Positions 33,937-43,522 of a stretch of DNA of 64,000 nt are shown piece by piece (within the stretch, counting starts at the first letter, position 1; every line of letters starts with the position of its first letter). The position numbers were made by a program, and so were the translations under genes. The stretch covers positions 1 through 64,000 of the forward strand of contig CAJUFM010000004.1 of the NCBI GenBank assembly GCA_910585745.1, read 5' to 3'. This DNA is from an uncultured Eubacterium sp. (GTDB lineage: Bacteria > Bacillota > Clostridia > Lachnospirales > Lachnospiraceae). Below the pieces are notes generated by a model. The model was not told where the DNA came from. It did no database searches and saw nothing but the letters and a program-made list of their open reading frames with translations.

Positions 33937-36237
33937 ATGTCAATGAAGCTTTATACAATATTACAGTTTACCGAAATTTTAGGCGTATATATGATCATGA
34001 CAGTATTGCTGCCTGCCTTCGTCCTGCATAACAGGATAAGAGAACGCAGGCTTGCCCAGAAGTTTTTTATCTGTATGCTGTCAGGAAACTTTTATATTAT
34101 GAATCTCGTTTTTTTGCTGCAGCTTCTTCATATTTCTAACCGTTTTACGCTGATCACCGGTACCTTTATTCCGGCTTTTATTCTGTGGCGGCGGCTGAAT
34201 AACATACATCTTATGCCTTTTTTTCGTGGTATCTGGCACAACCTGCACCGGATTTCAGATGGGAAAATGGGAGGAAAAACCGTTGTATTCCGAATCCTGG
34301 ATCATCTGCGCCGGGATGTGGCGGCACTGGGACGTGCCCTTTTACAGAGTTTTAGGAAGCGGTGGCTGGAATGGATACTGGTGGCGGCAGTTTTGGTACT
34401 ACTGGCAGTATTCTACGGTGTACAGCTTCTGCGGGGGTATGGATATACCGCTTCCGATACTCCGGTGCATCTGTACTGGATCAACGGAATGAGTAAAAAT
34501 GATATCTTTATCGATGGAGTGTATCCCTTTGGCTACCATTGTGTGATCTATTATCTTCATGCCGTATTTGGTATAGACAGCTATGTTTTTATGCGGCTGT
34601 TTTCCTTTGTGCAGACGCTGATGCTTCATATGGTTCTGCTGGGATTTATCCGTCTGTGCTGCCGGAGCAGATACATTAGTTATGCGGTCATGGGGATTTA
34701 TATAATTGGTAATTTTCTGCAGCCCAGCACCTATCTTCGCTTTTTTTCGGTGCTTCCCCAGGAGTACGGTATGATCTTTATTCTTCCCGCCATTTATTTT
34801 GCCTTTTATTTTTTTCAGGAGAGGAGGCAGGAAGTGAAAAAATGGCGGCTCCCCAAAGAGTCCCGGTTTGCACTGGTATTTTTTGCTATGAGCTTTTCCA
34901 TGACGCTGGCTGTGCATTTTTATGATACGATGATCGCAGGGCTGTTTTGTGTGGGGGTGGCTGTGGGGTATCTGTTCTGGTTTCTGCGCAAACAGTACTT
35001 TTGGAGTGTGCTGCTCACAGGATTTCTAAGCGTAATGATCGCCATTCTGCCGATGGCAGCAGCCTATGCCATGGGAACGCCCCTGCAGGGGTCCCTGGGA
35101 TGGGGAATGAGCGTCATCAACGGTTCTGGCGATAAGCAGGAGGGAACAGAAGAAGAGACGGGTGGTACAGTGATCTACTATGATGAAATGGGGAACCAGA
35201 TGTCAGAACCAGAACCCCTGGAACCCGGTAAAGGTACGGAGAGCAGTGAACCAACAGAGGGAATCCGGCAGAAGCTGGCGCAGGTATGGGATAAGCTCTG
35301 TTCTGCGATCAATGGGGCAGTGCTGAATGAACCCCTTTCCTGGTACTATATCGTTGTTCTGGCTGCCATGGAGCTGCTCTTTTTGATGGGGATCCTCTTT
35401 CTGGTGTTCCGTAGGCCCTGTTATGGTGCCATGCTCCTGTCCACGGGCGTCTTTATGGTACTGCTGCTGATCCTTCAGACCGCGAAGGAATTGGGGCTGC
35501 CGGAGTTGATGGACGGCAGCCGGTGCCGGATTTATTTTGGTTATATGCTGCCGGTGGTATTTGCCTTTGCGGCAGACGGGGTAATCCGGCTGCTGTTATG
35601 GAAGAAAAACTGGCACAGGGGGCGTAATTTTTGTTCCCTGGTCTGTGTGGCGGCTTCGGTCTGCCTGCTGTGGAATGGGGATTACCGCAAAGAAGCTGTG
35701 GAAAATACAACCCTTGTCACCAATGAAGCCATTACCTGTCTGACCAATATTATCCGGGAGGAAGAGGATTTTACCTGGACGATCTGCTCCGCCAATGATG
35801 AGACACAGATGGGACTGGATCATGGCTATCATTATGAGTTGATTACTTTTCTGAAAGATATGGAATTAAATGATCTGGAACCTGGGGCGAAGCCATCGAT
35901 CCGTATTCCTACAGACAGTGTCTATGTCTTTATCGAGAAAATTCCTATTGACTACACAGAACATTATTCTGAAAGTGGCCAGGCAGTATCGAGACAGGGG
36001 GCGATACGTGATCTTCCCAGTGCGGAGGGGATTGATATGTACAAGGGAGAGAACCGCTGGATCCTTATGTCCCGGATCTATTACTGGGCCCAGGCATTTA
36101 AACAGCTGTATCCCTACGACGTGCGTACCTATTGTGAGACGGACCAGTTCGTGTGTTATAAGATCAGACAGAACCCTTACCACCTGTTTGATTTTGCCAT
36201 TGATTATGGCTACAATTCCCGTAAAATAGAGGAGTGA
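33937..36237 (+). CDS. Large polytopic membrane protein, GT-C-like, unknown
   Basis: A 766-aa protein with about 12-14 membrane segments. The first outward loop contains SDTPVHLYWINGM and YPFGYHCVIYYLHAVFG, which resembles the acidic/His first-loop arrangement of GT-C transferases such as DUF6541-type proteins. A low-complexity acidic loop lies around residues 400-435, and a soluble 180-residue C-terminal domain begins near 590. It sits between the PelE-like and PelA-like genes, with 4 bp to the next gene. It could transfer a sugar or other group to the polymer, or form part of the export channel. No standard Pel gene corresponds. Confidence 0.6.
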   Translation: MSMKLYTILQFTEILGVYMIMTVLLPAFVLHNRIRERRLAQKFFICMLSGNFYIMNLVFLLQLLHISNRFTLITGTFIPAFILWRRLNNIHLMPFFRGIWHNLHRISDGKMGGKTVVFRILDHLRRDVAALGRALLQSFRKRWLEWILVAAVLVLLAVFYGVQLLRGYGYTASDTPVHLYWINGMSKNDIFIDGVYPFGYHCVIYYLHAVFGIDSYVFMRLFSFVQTLMLHMVLLGFIRLCCRSRYISYAVMGIYIIGNFLQPSTYLRFFSVLPQEYGMIFILPAIYFAFYFFQERRQEVKKWRLPKESRFALVFFAMSFSMTLAVHFYDTMIAGLFCVGVAVGYLFWFLRKQYFWSVLLTGFLSVMIAILPMAAAYAMGTPLQGSLGWGMSVINGSGDKQEGTEEETGGTVIYYDEMGNQMSEPEPLEPGKGTESSEPTEGIRQKLAQVWDKLCSAINGAVLNEPLSWYYIVVLAAMELLFLMGILFLVFRRPCYGAMLLSTGVFMVLLLILQTAKELGLPELMDGSRCRIYFGYMLPVVFAFAADGVIRLLLWKKNWHRGRNFCSLVCVAASVCLLWNGDYRKEAVENTTLVTNEAITCLTNIIREEEDFTWTICSANDETQMGLDHGYHYELITFLKDMELNDLEPGAKPSIRIPTDSVYVFIEKIPIDYTEHYSESGQAVSRQGAIRDLPSAEGIDMYKGENRWILMSRIYYWAQAFKQLYPYDVRTYCETDQFVCYKIRQNPYHLFDFAIDYGYNSRKIEE

Positions 36238-36241
36238 GAGT

Positions 36242-38062
36242 ATGATAACAAAGAAAAATTTTCTGATCATGGGAGTGACCATGTTCGTACTGTTATTTCT
36301 GTTTCAGTTCTCACAGATCATGAAAGAGTCGGGAAATGAATACGATGTCAACAGTTATGCAGAGGAGGCCAGCCTGAACCGAGAGGATGCCTGGCAGAAA
36401 AGCCCTCAGAAGGACGTGCTGGAAAAAGGGGGGTATGTGCTGTTTGTGGGAAATGGGAAGAGCGATATCGGAAAGACGGTTTCCTGGTGGTGTACGTATA
36501 CAAAACGGGAGCTGGTAGTTTTTCAGAGTGTGGAGGACTGTCCGGAGGATGTCTTCCAGAAGGCGGAAGTACTTCTTCTGGAATCGTCCTATGTCACAGA
36601 AAAGAAAGATGTCGAAGCTCTGGCAGAAATAGCCCGTAGCGGGGGTAACCTGATTTTCTGTGATCTGCCGTCTGCCTATGAGATCAAAACCTCCTATCAG
36701 TGGAAAGAGCTGCTGGGGATCCTCCAGGTGAAAGAGCAGCGTCAGGAGATCCAGGGAATAAATCTATTTTCCGGATTTTTACTGGGAGGGCAGGCAATCT
36801 ATCTCCCGGAAGATGAAGAGGAAAAAGAGGAGCGTCAGGATCTGGAGCAGAGTACGGTCTGGTACGAGACCCGTACCGGCTGTAAGATCTATATGGCAGG
36901 GATGCTTTCCGATTCCACCGTGAAAAATGAAGAACTGCCGCCATTGATCTGGCGTGCCGGTGTGGGAAAGGGAAAAGTATTTGCCGTCAATGGCAATTTT
37001 ATGAGAGACTGTACCGGCATCGGTATGCTGAACGCCATTCTGGCAGAGATTAAGCCCTATGATCTGTATCCTGTGGTAAATGCCCAGTGTATCGGAGTGG
37101 CAAACTTTCCGGGGCTGGCATCAGAAAATCCAGAGAAGATGAAAGAGCTTTACAGCAGGGAGCTGCCTGCTGTATTCCGGGATATTATCTGGCCGGGGCT
37201 CTGCTCTGCCGTTGAGAAAACTGGCGCCCATCTGACCTGTTATCTGGCTCCGCAATTTGATTACGGAGATGACAAGGAGCCTCGGAAAGAGCAGCTGGTC
37301 TTCTATCTTCGGCAGTTAAAGGAGAGGGAGGCAGAGGCGGGACTTACACTGGAGTATGTTTCTGCAGGTGATCTGATCCGGAAGATGAAGGCAGATCAGT
37401 CTTTCTTTCAGGATTCTGGCAGCCAGTACCGCTATGGGGCGGTCTATGTTCCACCAGGCGGGGCGGCGTACAGCATAGAAAAGCTGAAGGACTATGCTTT
37501 TTTTGAACATATTCAGACGGTGGCGGGGATTTATTCGGCAGAACGTCCGGTGGTTTCCTATCTTACTGATGAAATTACACTCCAGAGTATAACTAGTACC
37601 GGGATTTTCCATACCTATAAGGAAGATCTGAGGATGAAAAGCCTGCAGACGGCGCTGGGGTATTCTAATATCGTACTGGATATGAATCATATCACCTGGC
37701 CGAAGGAGGAGGAAGACCGCTGGGAGATCGTGTCTGAGAGGTTTTCCAGTCAGATCAATACCTACTGGAAAGCCTTTGAGATGTTCGATCAGACTTCGGC
37801 TTCCCAATGTGATATAAGGATACGCAATTTTCTTGCGATGGATTATGAGGATTCCAGGGAGGGTGACAAAATCCACGTCAGCATAGAGGACAGGAACGGG
37901 GATGTCTGGTTTATCCTCCGGACCCATGGTGAAGAAGTGGTATCGGTACAAGGCGGAGATTTCAAAAAGATTGAGGCAGACGCTTATCTGATCTGTGCCA
38001 GCCAGGATGAGCTTACGATCCGCTGTGAAGCGGAAGATTCCTTATATTATTATCTGCCTTGA
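36242..38062 (+). CDS. DUF2194-like exported protein in the PelA position
   Basis: A 606-aa protein with an N-terminal anchor (FLIMGVTMFVLLFLFQF) and a large extracytoplasmic part. Residues 60-270 look like a Rossmann-type glutaminase-like domain (LLLESSYVTEKKDVEALAEI, NLIFCDLPSAYE). Residues 275-540 have barrel-like strands with acidic clusters (TCYLAPQFDYGDD, LEYVSAGDLIRKM, NIVLDMNHITWP), as in polysaccharide deacetylases and hydrolases. PelA of Pseudomonas has hydrolase and deacetylase domains; DUF2194 proteins are my best match. Enzymatic activity is not proven by any motif I can name. Confidence 0.6.
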   Translation: MITKKNFLIMGVTMFVLLFLFQFSQIMKESGNEYDVNSYAEEASLNREDAWQKSPQKDVLEKGGYVLFVGNGKSDIGKTVSWWCTYTKRELVVFQSVEDCPEDVFQKAEVLLLESSYVTEKKDVEALAEIARSGGNLIFCDLPSAYEIKTSYQWKELLGILQVKEQRQEIQGINLFSGFLLGGQAIYLPEDEEEKEERQDLEQSTVWYETRTGCKIYMAGMLSDSTVKNEELPPLIWRAGVGKGKVFAVNGNFMRDCTGIGMLNAILAEIKPYDLYPVVNAQCIGVANFPGLASENPEKMKELYSRELPAVFRDIIWPGLCSAVEKTGAHLTCYLAPQFDYGDDKEPRKEQLVFYLRQLKEREAEAGLTLEYVSAGDLIRKMKADQSFFQDSGSQYRYGAVYVPPGGAAYSIEKLKDYAFFEHIQTVAGIYSAERPVVSYLTDEITLQSITSTGIFHTYKEDLRMKSLQTALGYSNIVLDMNHITWPKEEEDRWEIVSERFSSQINTYWKAFEMFDQTSASQCDIRIRNFLAMDYEDSREGDKIHVSIEDRNGDVWFILRTHGEEVVSVQGGDFKKIEADAYLICASQDELTIRCEAEDSLYYYLP

Positions 38063-38156
38063 TAGTGCATTTTCCCATTTTAGGAATGTTTCAGATGAAA
38101 ACAGGCAGAGTCAGACCGAGGAAAGCAGAGTTAGATATGGGAAAGAGGTGAGAGAG

Positions 38157-39614
38157 ATGAAGATCTGCATTGTGGCAGAGGGATGTTATCCCTATGTGGT
38201 AGGCGGGGTATCCGGATGGATACACAGTATGATCCGCAATTTTCCGAATATTGAATTTATTCTGCTGGCTATCGTGGCAAACCGTTCCCAGCGGGGGAGA
38301 TTTGCCTATGAGCTGCCGGAAAATCTCACGGAGGTTTACGAGGTATATTTAGAGGACCGCGACTGGCAGAACCGGGAGATGAAGAAGCATAAATTTAAAC
38401 TAAATAGAAAAGAGTACCGGGCGCTGAGAAGCATGGTACTCAACGAAAAGATTGACTGGGATGTGATCTTTGACCTATTCTACCATAAAAGATTTTCCAT
38501 TGATGAATTGCTGATGGGACCGGACTTTTTTCATATCGCCAGGGAGTGTTATAAGATCCGCTATTCCCAGATTGTTTTTTCAGATTTTTTATGGACTCTC
38601 AGATCCATCTATCTTCCCCTGTTTTTTGTTTTAAAGACCAGGGTTCCTGTGGCAGACCTGTATCACTGTGTGTCTACCGGTTATGCCGGTATACTGGGAA
38701 GTATGGCAAAACATTTCCACCGCTGCGGTCTTCTGCTCTCAGAACATGGGATCTATACCAGGGAGAGGGAAGAAGAGCTGATCAAGGCAGACTGGGTGGA
38801 GGGGATTTATAAAAATATCTGGATCGAGCAGTTTAAGAAGATGTCTCTGGAGGCTTATGACCGGGCGGATCTTGTTACCAGCCTGTACCAGCATGCCAGA
38901 AGTCTCCAGATCGAGCTGGGATGTCCTGCCGATAAAACCAGGGTAACGCCCAATGGCATCGATACGGGCAGCTTGAGGGAACTTCCCGGCAAAAAAGAAG
39001 AGGAACAGGATATGATCCAGATCGGGGCGGTACTCCGGGTGACCCCTATAAAAGATGTGAAGACGATGATCCAGGCATTCTCTTTTGCTAAGAAAAAGGT
39101 GCCAGCTCTCCGCCTGTTTATCATGGGACCTTGTGATGAGGATGAGGAATATGCTGAGGAGTGTTTTGATCTGGTGGAAACCCTGGGGGTATCCGATGTG
39201 GTATTCACCGGGCGGGTAGATGTCAGGGAATACCTGGGGCGTATGGATATGACCATCCTCACCAGCATCAGTGAGGGGCAGCCGCTGACGATATTGGAGA
39301 GCTTTGCGGCGCATAAGCCGGTGATAGCCACCGATGTAGGGAACTGCCGGGAGCTGATCTATGGCGAAGAGGACGATTTTGGCACAGCGGGGATCCTCAC
39401 CCACATTATGAATCTGGAGGAGATTACCGATGCTATGGTGGAGCTGGCGCGGAATCAGGAACGAAGAGAAGGGATGGGGGAAAATGGATACCGGCGGGTG
39501 ATGAGTAAATACAAGATTGAGGATATGAGGAAAACCTATTATGAGATCTATTCTGATTTTTGCGGGAAGTCAGGCGGGGTCTGGAATGAAGAAGCATTTA
39601 CTGTTACCAGATAG
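38157..39614 (+). CDS. pelF: PelF-like family 4 glycosyltransferase
   Basis: A 485-aa GT-B transferase. The N-terminus MKICIVAEGCYPYVVGGVSG followed by WIH is the diagnostic PelF opening. The C-terminal domain has TPNGIDTGSL, IGAVLRVTPIKDVKTMIQAF, VFTGRVDVREYLGRMD and the ExxxxxxxE element EGQPLTILESFAAHKPVIAT. PelF is the cytosolic polymerase using UDP-GlcNAc/GalNAc to build the Pel polymer. ATG 38157 follows GAAAGAGGTGAG; longer upstream starts overlap the previous gene and lack ribosome sites. This is the strongest single marker of the Pel-like identity. Confidence 0.9.
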   Translation: MKICIVAEGCYPYVVGGVSGWIHSMIRNFPNIEFILLAIVANRSQRGRFAYELPENLTEVYEVYLEDRDWQNREMKKHKFKLNRKEYRALRSMVLNEKIDWDVIFDLFYHKRFSIDELLMGPDFFHIARECYKIRYSQIVFSDFLWTLRSIYLPLFFVLKTRVPVADLYHCVSTGYAGILGSMAKHFHRCGLLLSEHGIYTREREEELIKADWVEGIYKNIWIEQFKKMSLEAYDRADLVTSLYQHARSLQIELGCPADKTRVTPNGIDTGSLRELPGKKEEEQDMIQIGAVLRVTPIKDVKTMIQAFSFAKKKVPALRLFIMGPCDEDEEYAEECFDLVETLGVSDVVFTGRVDVREYLGRMDMTILTSISEGQPLTILESFAAHKPVIATDVGNCRELIYGEEDDFGTAGILTHIMNLEEITDAMVELARNQERREGMGENGYRRVMSKYKIEDMRKTYYEIYSDFCGKSGGVWNEEAFTVTR

Positions 39615-39629
39615 AGAGGAGGGGTGGTC

Positions 39630-41105
39630 ATGGCTGGAATCGGTGTAAAACTGAATAAAATATACAATAAAAATACGCTGACTACCAATCTGGTCGGTAT
39701 GGGATACAGTACGGTGATAACCATCGCTCCCATGATCATGGTAATCGTAGCTATCGTTGCGATGCAGCTGGTTCTGGAAATATCGAAGACCGGTTATGCG
39801 GCAAGGGAGCTTTTTGCCGGCACTGTCCTTTATATCTTTATTTTTTCTTTATTGACAGCTGCCCCTTTTAACTCTGTTCTGTCAAGGTATATGTCGGATG
39901 TGATCTATGATGAAACTTACGATGATGTTCTTCCCTGTTTTTATGTAGGGATGATCATAAACGTTGGATTCAGCTGTCTGTTCGGTATTCCTTTCTGTAT
40001 CCGGGAGTATGTGGCGGCACAGGTGCCAGGTGCTTTTGTCATAGCTGGTTACTGTGGATATGTTGTGCTGGTTCTGGTATTTTATGAGATGTTGTATCTT
40101 TCAATCTGTAAAGATTATAAGAAGATCTCCTTCTTTTTCTTTCTGGGGATGGTGCTGACCGTGGGATTATCGGCTTTACTTGTCTATGGTTTTCATTTGG
40201 AAAAGACATTTTCCATGCTGGTTTCCCTGGATGCTGGCTTTCTTCTGATCGCCAGTCTGGAGATCGCCGTGATCCGGAATTATTTTCGGGGCAACAGTGG
40301 GGAATATAGAAGAGTACTACGCTATTTTAAACGGTATTGGAAACTTATGGTGACGAATTTATTGTATATCCTTGGATTGTTTATACACAATTTTGTATTC
40401 TGGTCCACAGAACTTAAAATGGTGGTGGCGGATACCTTTGTGAGCGCCCCTTCCTATGATCTGGCGACCTGCCTTGCCATGTTTACCAATATATCTACGT
40501 CGGTTATTTTTATCTCCCGGATCGAAATGCATTTTCATCAGAGATATAAAACCTACTCGGAGGCGGTGATCGGAGGCAGGGAGATGGATATTGACCTGGC
40601 GAAAAAACAGATGTTTCATCAGGTTTCTGAAGAATTGCTAAACCTTGCCAGGATTCAGTTCATCATTTCCGCGGTCTTGTTCTTCCTGTGTATTATCCTG
40701 CTTCCCAGGTTTGGTTTTGGGGGGATGGTGATGAAGATCTATCCGTGTCTGGCAGCAGGTTATTTTATACTGTTTATCATGTATGCAGCGATCATTTTCC
40801 TGTACTATTTTAATGATCTAACGGGGTCCCTGCTGACCGCATTGATCTTTTGCCTGTCAACCTTTGGCGGCAGTATTGTGGCGGTAAATCTGTCAGAAAT
40901 CTGGTATGGGACCGGCGTGTTTATCGGGGCTTTTCTGGGGTGGTGCAGTGCATATTACCGCTTGAACTGGCTGGAGGATCATCTGGATGAGCACGTGTTC
41001 TGCCGGGGAAATATTTTGCAGGCGGGTCATGGGAAACAGCCGGACTCCAAGGTGTTTGACCGGTATTCGCTGGCGTTACAGCAAATAGAAAATGGGAAGG
41101 AGTGA
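39630..41105 (+). CDS. pelG: PelG-like polysaccharide transporter
   Basis: A 491-aa membrane protein with about 12 helices of the MOP superfamily. The opening AGIGVKLNKIYNKNTLTTNL and GMGYSTVITIAPMIMVIVAI are PelG-like, and the central TLYILGLFIHNFVFWST-type helix with ELKMVVADTFVSAPSYDLAT is another family hallmark. PelG carries the growing polymer across the membrane with PelD, PelE and PelF. ATG 39630 follows GAGGAGGGG, 15 bp after pelF. No pelB or pelC homologue follows, as expected without an outer membrane. Confidence 0.9.
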   Translation: MAGIGVKLNKIYNKNTLTTNLVGMGYSTVITIAPMIMVIVAIVAMQLVLEISKTGYAARELFAGTVLYIFIFSLLTAAPFNSVLSRYMSDVIYDETYDDVLPCFYVGMIINVGFSCLFGIPFCIREYVAAQVPGAFVIAGYCGYVVLVLVFYEMLYLSICKDYKKISFFFFLGMVLTVGLSALLVYGFHLEKTFSMLVSLDAGFLLIASLEIAVIRNYFRGNSGEYRRVLRYFKRYWKLMVTNLLYILGLFIHNFVFWSTELKMVVADTFVSAPSYDLATCLAMFTNISTSVIFISRIEMHFHQRYKTYSEAVIGGREMDIDLAKKQMFHQVSEELLNLARIQFIISAVLFFLCIILLPRFGFGGMVMKIYPCLAAGYFILFIMYAAIIFLYYFNDLTGSLLTALIFCLSTFGGSIVAVNLSEIWYGTGVFIGAFLGWCSAYYRLNWLEDHLDEHVFCRGNILQAGHGKQPDSKVFDRYSLALQQIENGKE

Positions 41106-41110
41106 GATTC

Positions 41111-41482
41111 ATGCAGACGGGAGAGATTTTACGGATCGTAATGATCACAGCAGGTATACTAATTTTTATGCAGACCATATTGTCTCTGGCAAAACGGCGG
41201 TTAAAAGAGCAGTTCTGCCTGCTCTGGGGAGTCATATCTTTTCTATTGGTTCTGGCTGGGATCATCCTTCAGCCTGTCACACTGAGCCAGTATATCAGCG
41301 GAACAGGTATGCTGCTTATCCTAGTGGCGGGCAGCTGTGTTGTGTGCTGTCTGTATTTTCTGAGCATCCAGTTGTCCGTCCTGAGCCGTAAAAATCAGGA
41401 GCTTGCCATGCAGGTCTCTCTGCTGAATCAGGAAAATGAGAGGATCCTGGCGGAACTGGAGAAGCTCAAGAAGAAAAATTAG
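41111..41482 (+). CDS. DUF2304-like small membrane protein
   Basis: A 123-aa protein with three membrane helices (ILRIVMITAGILIFMQTILSL, LLWGVISFLLVLAGIIL, GMLLILVAGSCVVCCLYFLS) and a C-terminal coiled coil (LSRKNQELAMQVSLLNQENE). DUF2304 proteins are regular companions of family 2 glycosyltransferases in surface-polysaccharide loci, and one lies at 42746. I choose ATG 41111 because AAGGAG at 41097-41101 is well spaced; GTG 41102 lies in that ribosome site. Confidence 0.75.
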   Translation: MQTGEILRIVMITAGILIFMQTILSLAKRRLKEQFCLLWGVISFLLVLAGIILQPVTLSQYISGTGMLLILVAGSCVVCCLYFLSIQLSVLSRKNQELAMQVSLLNQENERILAELEKLKKKN

Positions 41483-41524
41483 TGTATTAGTCTGGAGATG
41501 CCGGAACCGACGGGAGGTGTATGT

Positions 41525-42733
41525 ATGAAGAAGATATTATTTGTAATCAATACCCTGGGAGGAGCCGGAGCGGAGACCGCGATGCTGGAACTTCTGCGCA
41601 GTCTTTCTCCCAGGGAATATGAGATCTCGCTCTTTGTTCTGCTGAACCAGGGGGAGATGGTGGATCAGCTGCCTTCCCATGTCAGGCTTCTGAATACAGA
41701 TTTCTGCCGGGAATCGGTACTGGGCAGGGATGGGAAAAGGAGGTTGAACCGTTATGTGTTCCGGACGTTATTCCGGCGGGGAAGTGTGTTCCGTAATCTT
41801 CCCTATCTGATAAAAAATCTGGTTTCTATGGTCCGGAAAGGGAAGCTGCTGCCGGATAAATTATTGTGGAGGGTGATGTCTGATGGAGCGAAGGCGCCGG
41901 AAGAAACCTATGATCTGGCTGTGGCCTATCTGGAGGGCGGTTCCGCTTATTATGTGGCAGATCATGTAAAGGCGGCGAAGAAGGCAGGGTTTATCCATAT
42001 CGATTATGGGAAAGCTGGGTATACCAGATCCCTGGACCAGGATTGCTATGCTGGTTTTGACCGGATTTTCACGGTATCAGATGAGGTGCGCCGGCATTTT
42101 CTGGAGACCTATCCGGAGTACGGGGAAAAGACGGAAGTTTTTCATAATATGATCGATCCGGGAAGGATCCGGGAGCGGGCGGCGCTTCCCGGCGGGTTTG
42201 AAGATGACTTTGATGGTGTCCGTATCCTTACTGTGGGAAGGCTTACCGCCCAGAAGGCTTATGAGACAGCAGTAGAGGCCATGAAACTTTTAAAGGAAGC
42301 GGGGGAAAATGTCAGGTGGTACGTGCTGGGGGAGGGGGAGGAGCGCAGGCCTTTGGAGAAGAAGATCCGGCAGTATGGTCTGGAGAAAGACTTCCTTCTG
42401 CTGGGAGCCAAAGAAAACCCATATCCTTATTATGCCCAGACAGACCTCTATGTCCACTGTACCCGCTTTGAGGGAAAAAGCATCGCCATTCAGGAGGCAC
42501 AGACGCTGGGGTGTACGATCCTGGTCTCTGACTGCAGCGGCAACCGGGAGCAGGTCAGGGATGGCATTGACGGCAGAATGTGTGAGCTGACTGGGGAGGG
42601 GATCCGGGATGGAATCTGCGGACTGCTCCGGGATCCGGAGGCATGCCGGCGTTATGGAGAGGAAGCGGCAAAAAAGGATCTTGTGGAGAGAGAGCAGCTG
42701 GATCGGCTGCTGGAGCTGATCACAGAAAGCTAG
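41525..42733 (+). CDS. Family 4 glycosyltransferase
   Basis: A 402-aa GT-B enzyme. The N-terminal KKILFVINTLGGAGAETAM has the GG acceptor loop. The C-terminal donor domain has ILTVGRLTAQKAYETAVEAM, WYVLGEGEERRPLEKKIRQY, FLLLGAKENPYPYYAQTDLY and the EGKSIAIQEAQTLGCTIL donor motif. ATG 41525 follows GGGAGG. It probably adds a sugar to the same polymer or to a linked glycan; donor and acceptor are unknown. It is separate from PelF in sequence and lies in the same transcript. Confidence 0.88.
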   Translation: MKKILFVINTLGGAGAETAMLELLRSLSPREYEISLFVLLNQGEMVDQLPSHVRLLNTDFCRESVLGRDGKRRLNRYVFRTLFRRGSVFRNLPYLIKNLVSMVRKGKLLPDKLLWRVMSDGAKAPEETYDLAVAYLEGGSAYYVADHVKAAKKAGFIHIDYGKAGYTRSLDQDCYAGFDRIFTVSDEVRRHFLETYPEYGEKTEVFHNMIDPGRIRERAALPGGFEDDFDGVRILTVGRLTAQKAYETAVEAMKLLKEAGENVRWYVLGEGEERRPLEKKIRQYGLEKDFLLLGAKENPYPYYAQTDLYVHCTRFEGKSIAIQEAQTLGCTILVSDCSGNREQVRDGIDGRMCELTGEGIRDGICGLLRDPEACRRYGEEAAKKDLVEREQLDRLLELITES

Positions 42734-42745
42734 GGAGGTGACGAT

Positions 42746-43522
42746 ATGGAAGAGACGAAGGAACTGCTCATTATAATTCCCGCTTATAATGAAGAAAAAA
42801 ATATTGAGAAGCTGCTGGACCAGCTGGAACAGCCGGACATCGCTGCCATCGCGGATGTATTGATCATGAACGATGCATCTTCGGATGCCACCAACTGGAT
42901 CGTAAAGGGACGGAAGTACCAGATCGTTACCCATGTATTTAATCTGGGCTATGGGAGTGCCCTGCAGCTGGGATACAAGTATGCGATCCGCAGGGGATAT
43001 GAGTATGTGATCCAGATGGATGCGGACGGCCAGCATGATGTGTGCAACATACCTGTGATCTATGAGAAATTAAAGACGGCGGATGAACAGGGCAAGAAAC
43101 CGGATATCGTTCTGGGTTCGAGATTTATGGAGGGAAGCACGCCCTTTCCGGTCTCCCTGGCAAAGAGACTTGCCTGGTCCCTGTTCCGCACCATGATCTT
43201 TCTCGGAACCAAACGGAAGATCGCGGATCCCACCACAGGTCTGCAGGGGCTCAGCCGCCGGGTGGTTATCTTTTATTCCCGCTACAATCATTTTGACGAC
43301 CGGTATCCCGATGCCAACATCATCATGCAGATGCTGCTATTGGGATTCCGGCTGGTGGAGGTTCCGGCGGTAATGCACCCGCGTACCGAGGGAGTCAGTA
43401 TGCACTCCGGGCTAAAGCCACTGTTTTATATGTGCCGGATGTTGTTTTCCATTCTTGCTGTCTGGGTAGGAATACGAATATTTAAGCTGGATGCGGGGGC
43501 TGCCGATGAAAAGGATGCATAG
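42746..43522 (+). CDS. Family 2 glycosyltransferase (DPM1/undecaprenyl-phosphate type)
   Basis: A 258-aa protein with IIIPAYNEEKNIEKLL, LIMNDASSDAT, FNLGYGSALQLGYKYA and the metal motif IQMDADGQHD, the pattern of dolichol/undecaprenyl-phosphate sugar transferases. The C-terminus ends in one hydrophobic segment (MLFSILAVWVGIRIF) and lacks the two extra helices of full-length GtrB types. With DUF2304 it may charge a lipid carrier for a GT-C enzyme such as the 33937 protein. GGGAGG precedes ATG 42746; the gene overlaps the next one by 17 nt. Confidence 0.88.
   Translation: MEETKELLIIIPAYNEEKNIEKLLDQLEQPDIAAIADVLIMNDASSDATNWIVKGRKYQIVTHVFNLGYGSALQLGYKYAIRRGYEYVIQMDADGQHDVCNIPVIYEKLKTADEQGKKPDIVLGSRFMEGSTPFPVSLAKRLAWSLFRTMIFLGTKRKIADPTTGLQGLSRRVVIFYSRYNHFDDRYPDANIIMQMLLLGFRLVEVPAVMHPRTEGVSMHSGLKPLFYMCRMLFSILAVWVGIRIFKLDAGAADEKDA

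Noticed and set aside
30826..41105. Missing pelB and pelC taken as a sign that this is not a Pel locus
   Set aside because: PelB and PelC work in the outer membrane and periplasm; Gram-positive Pel loci are expected to lack them.
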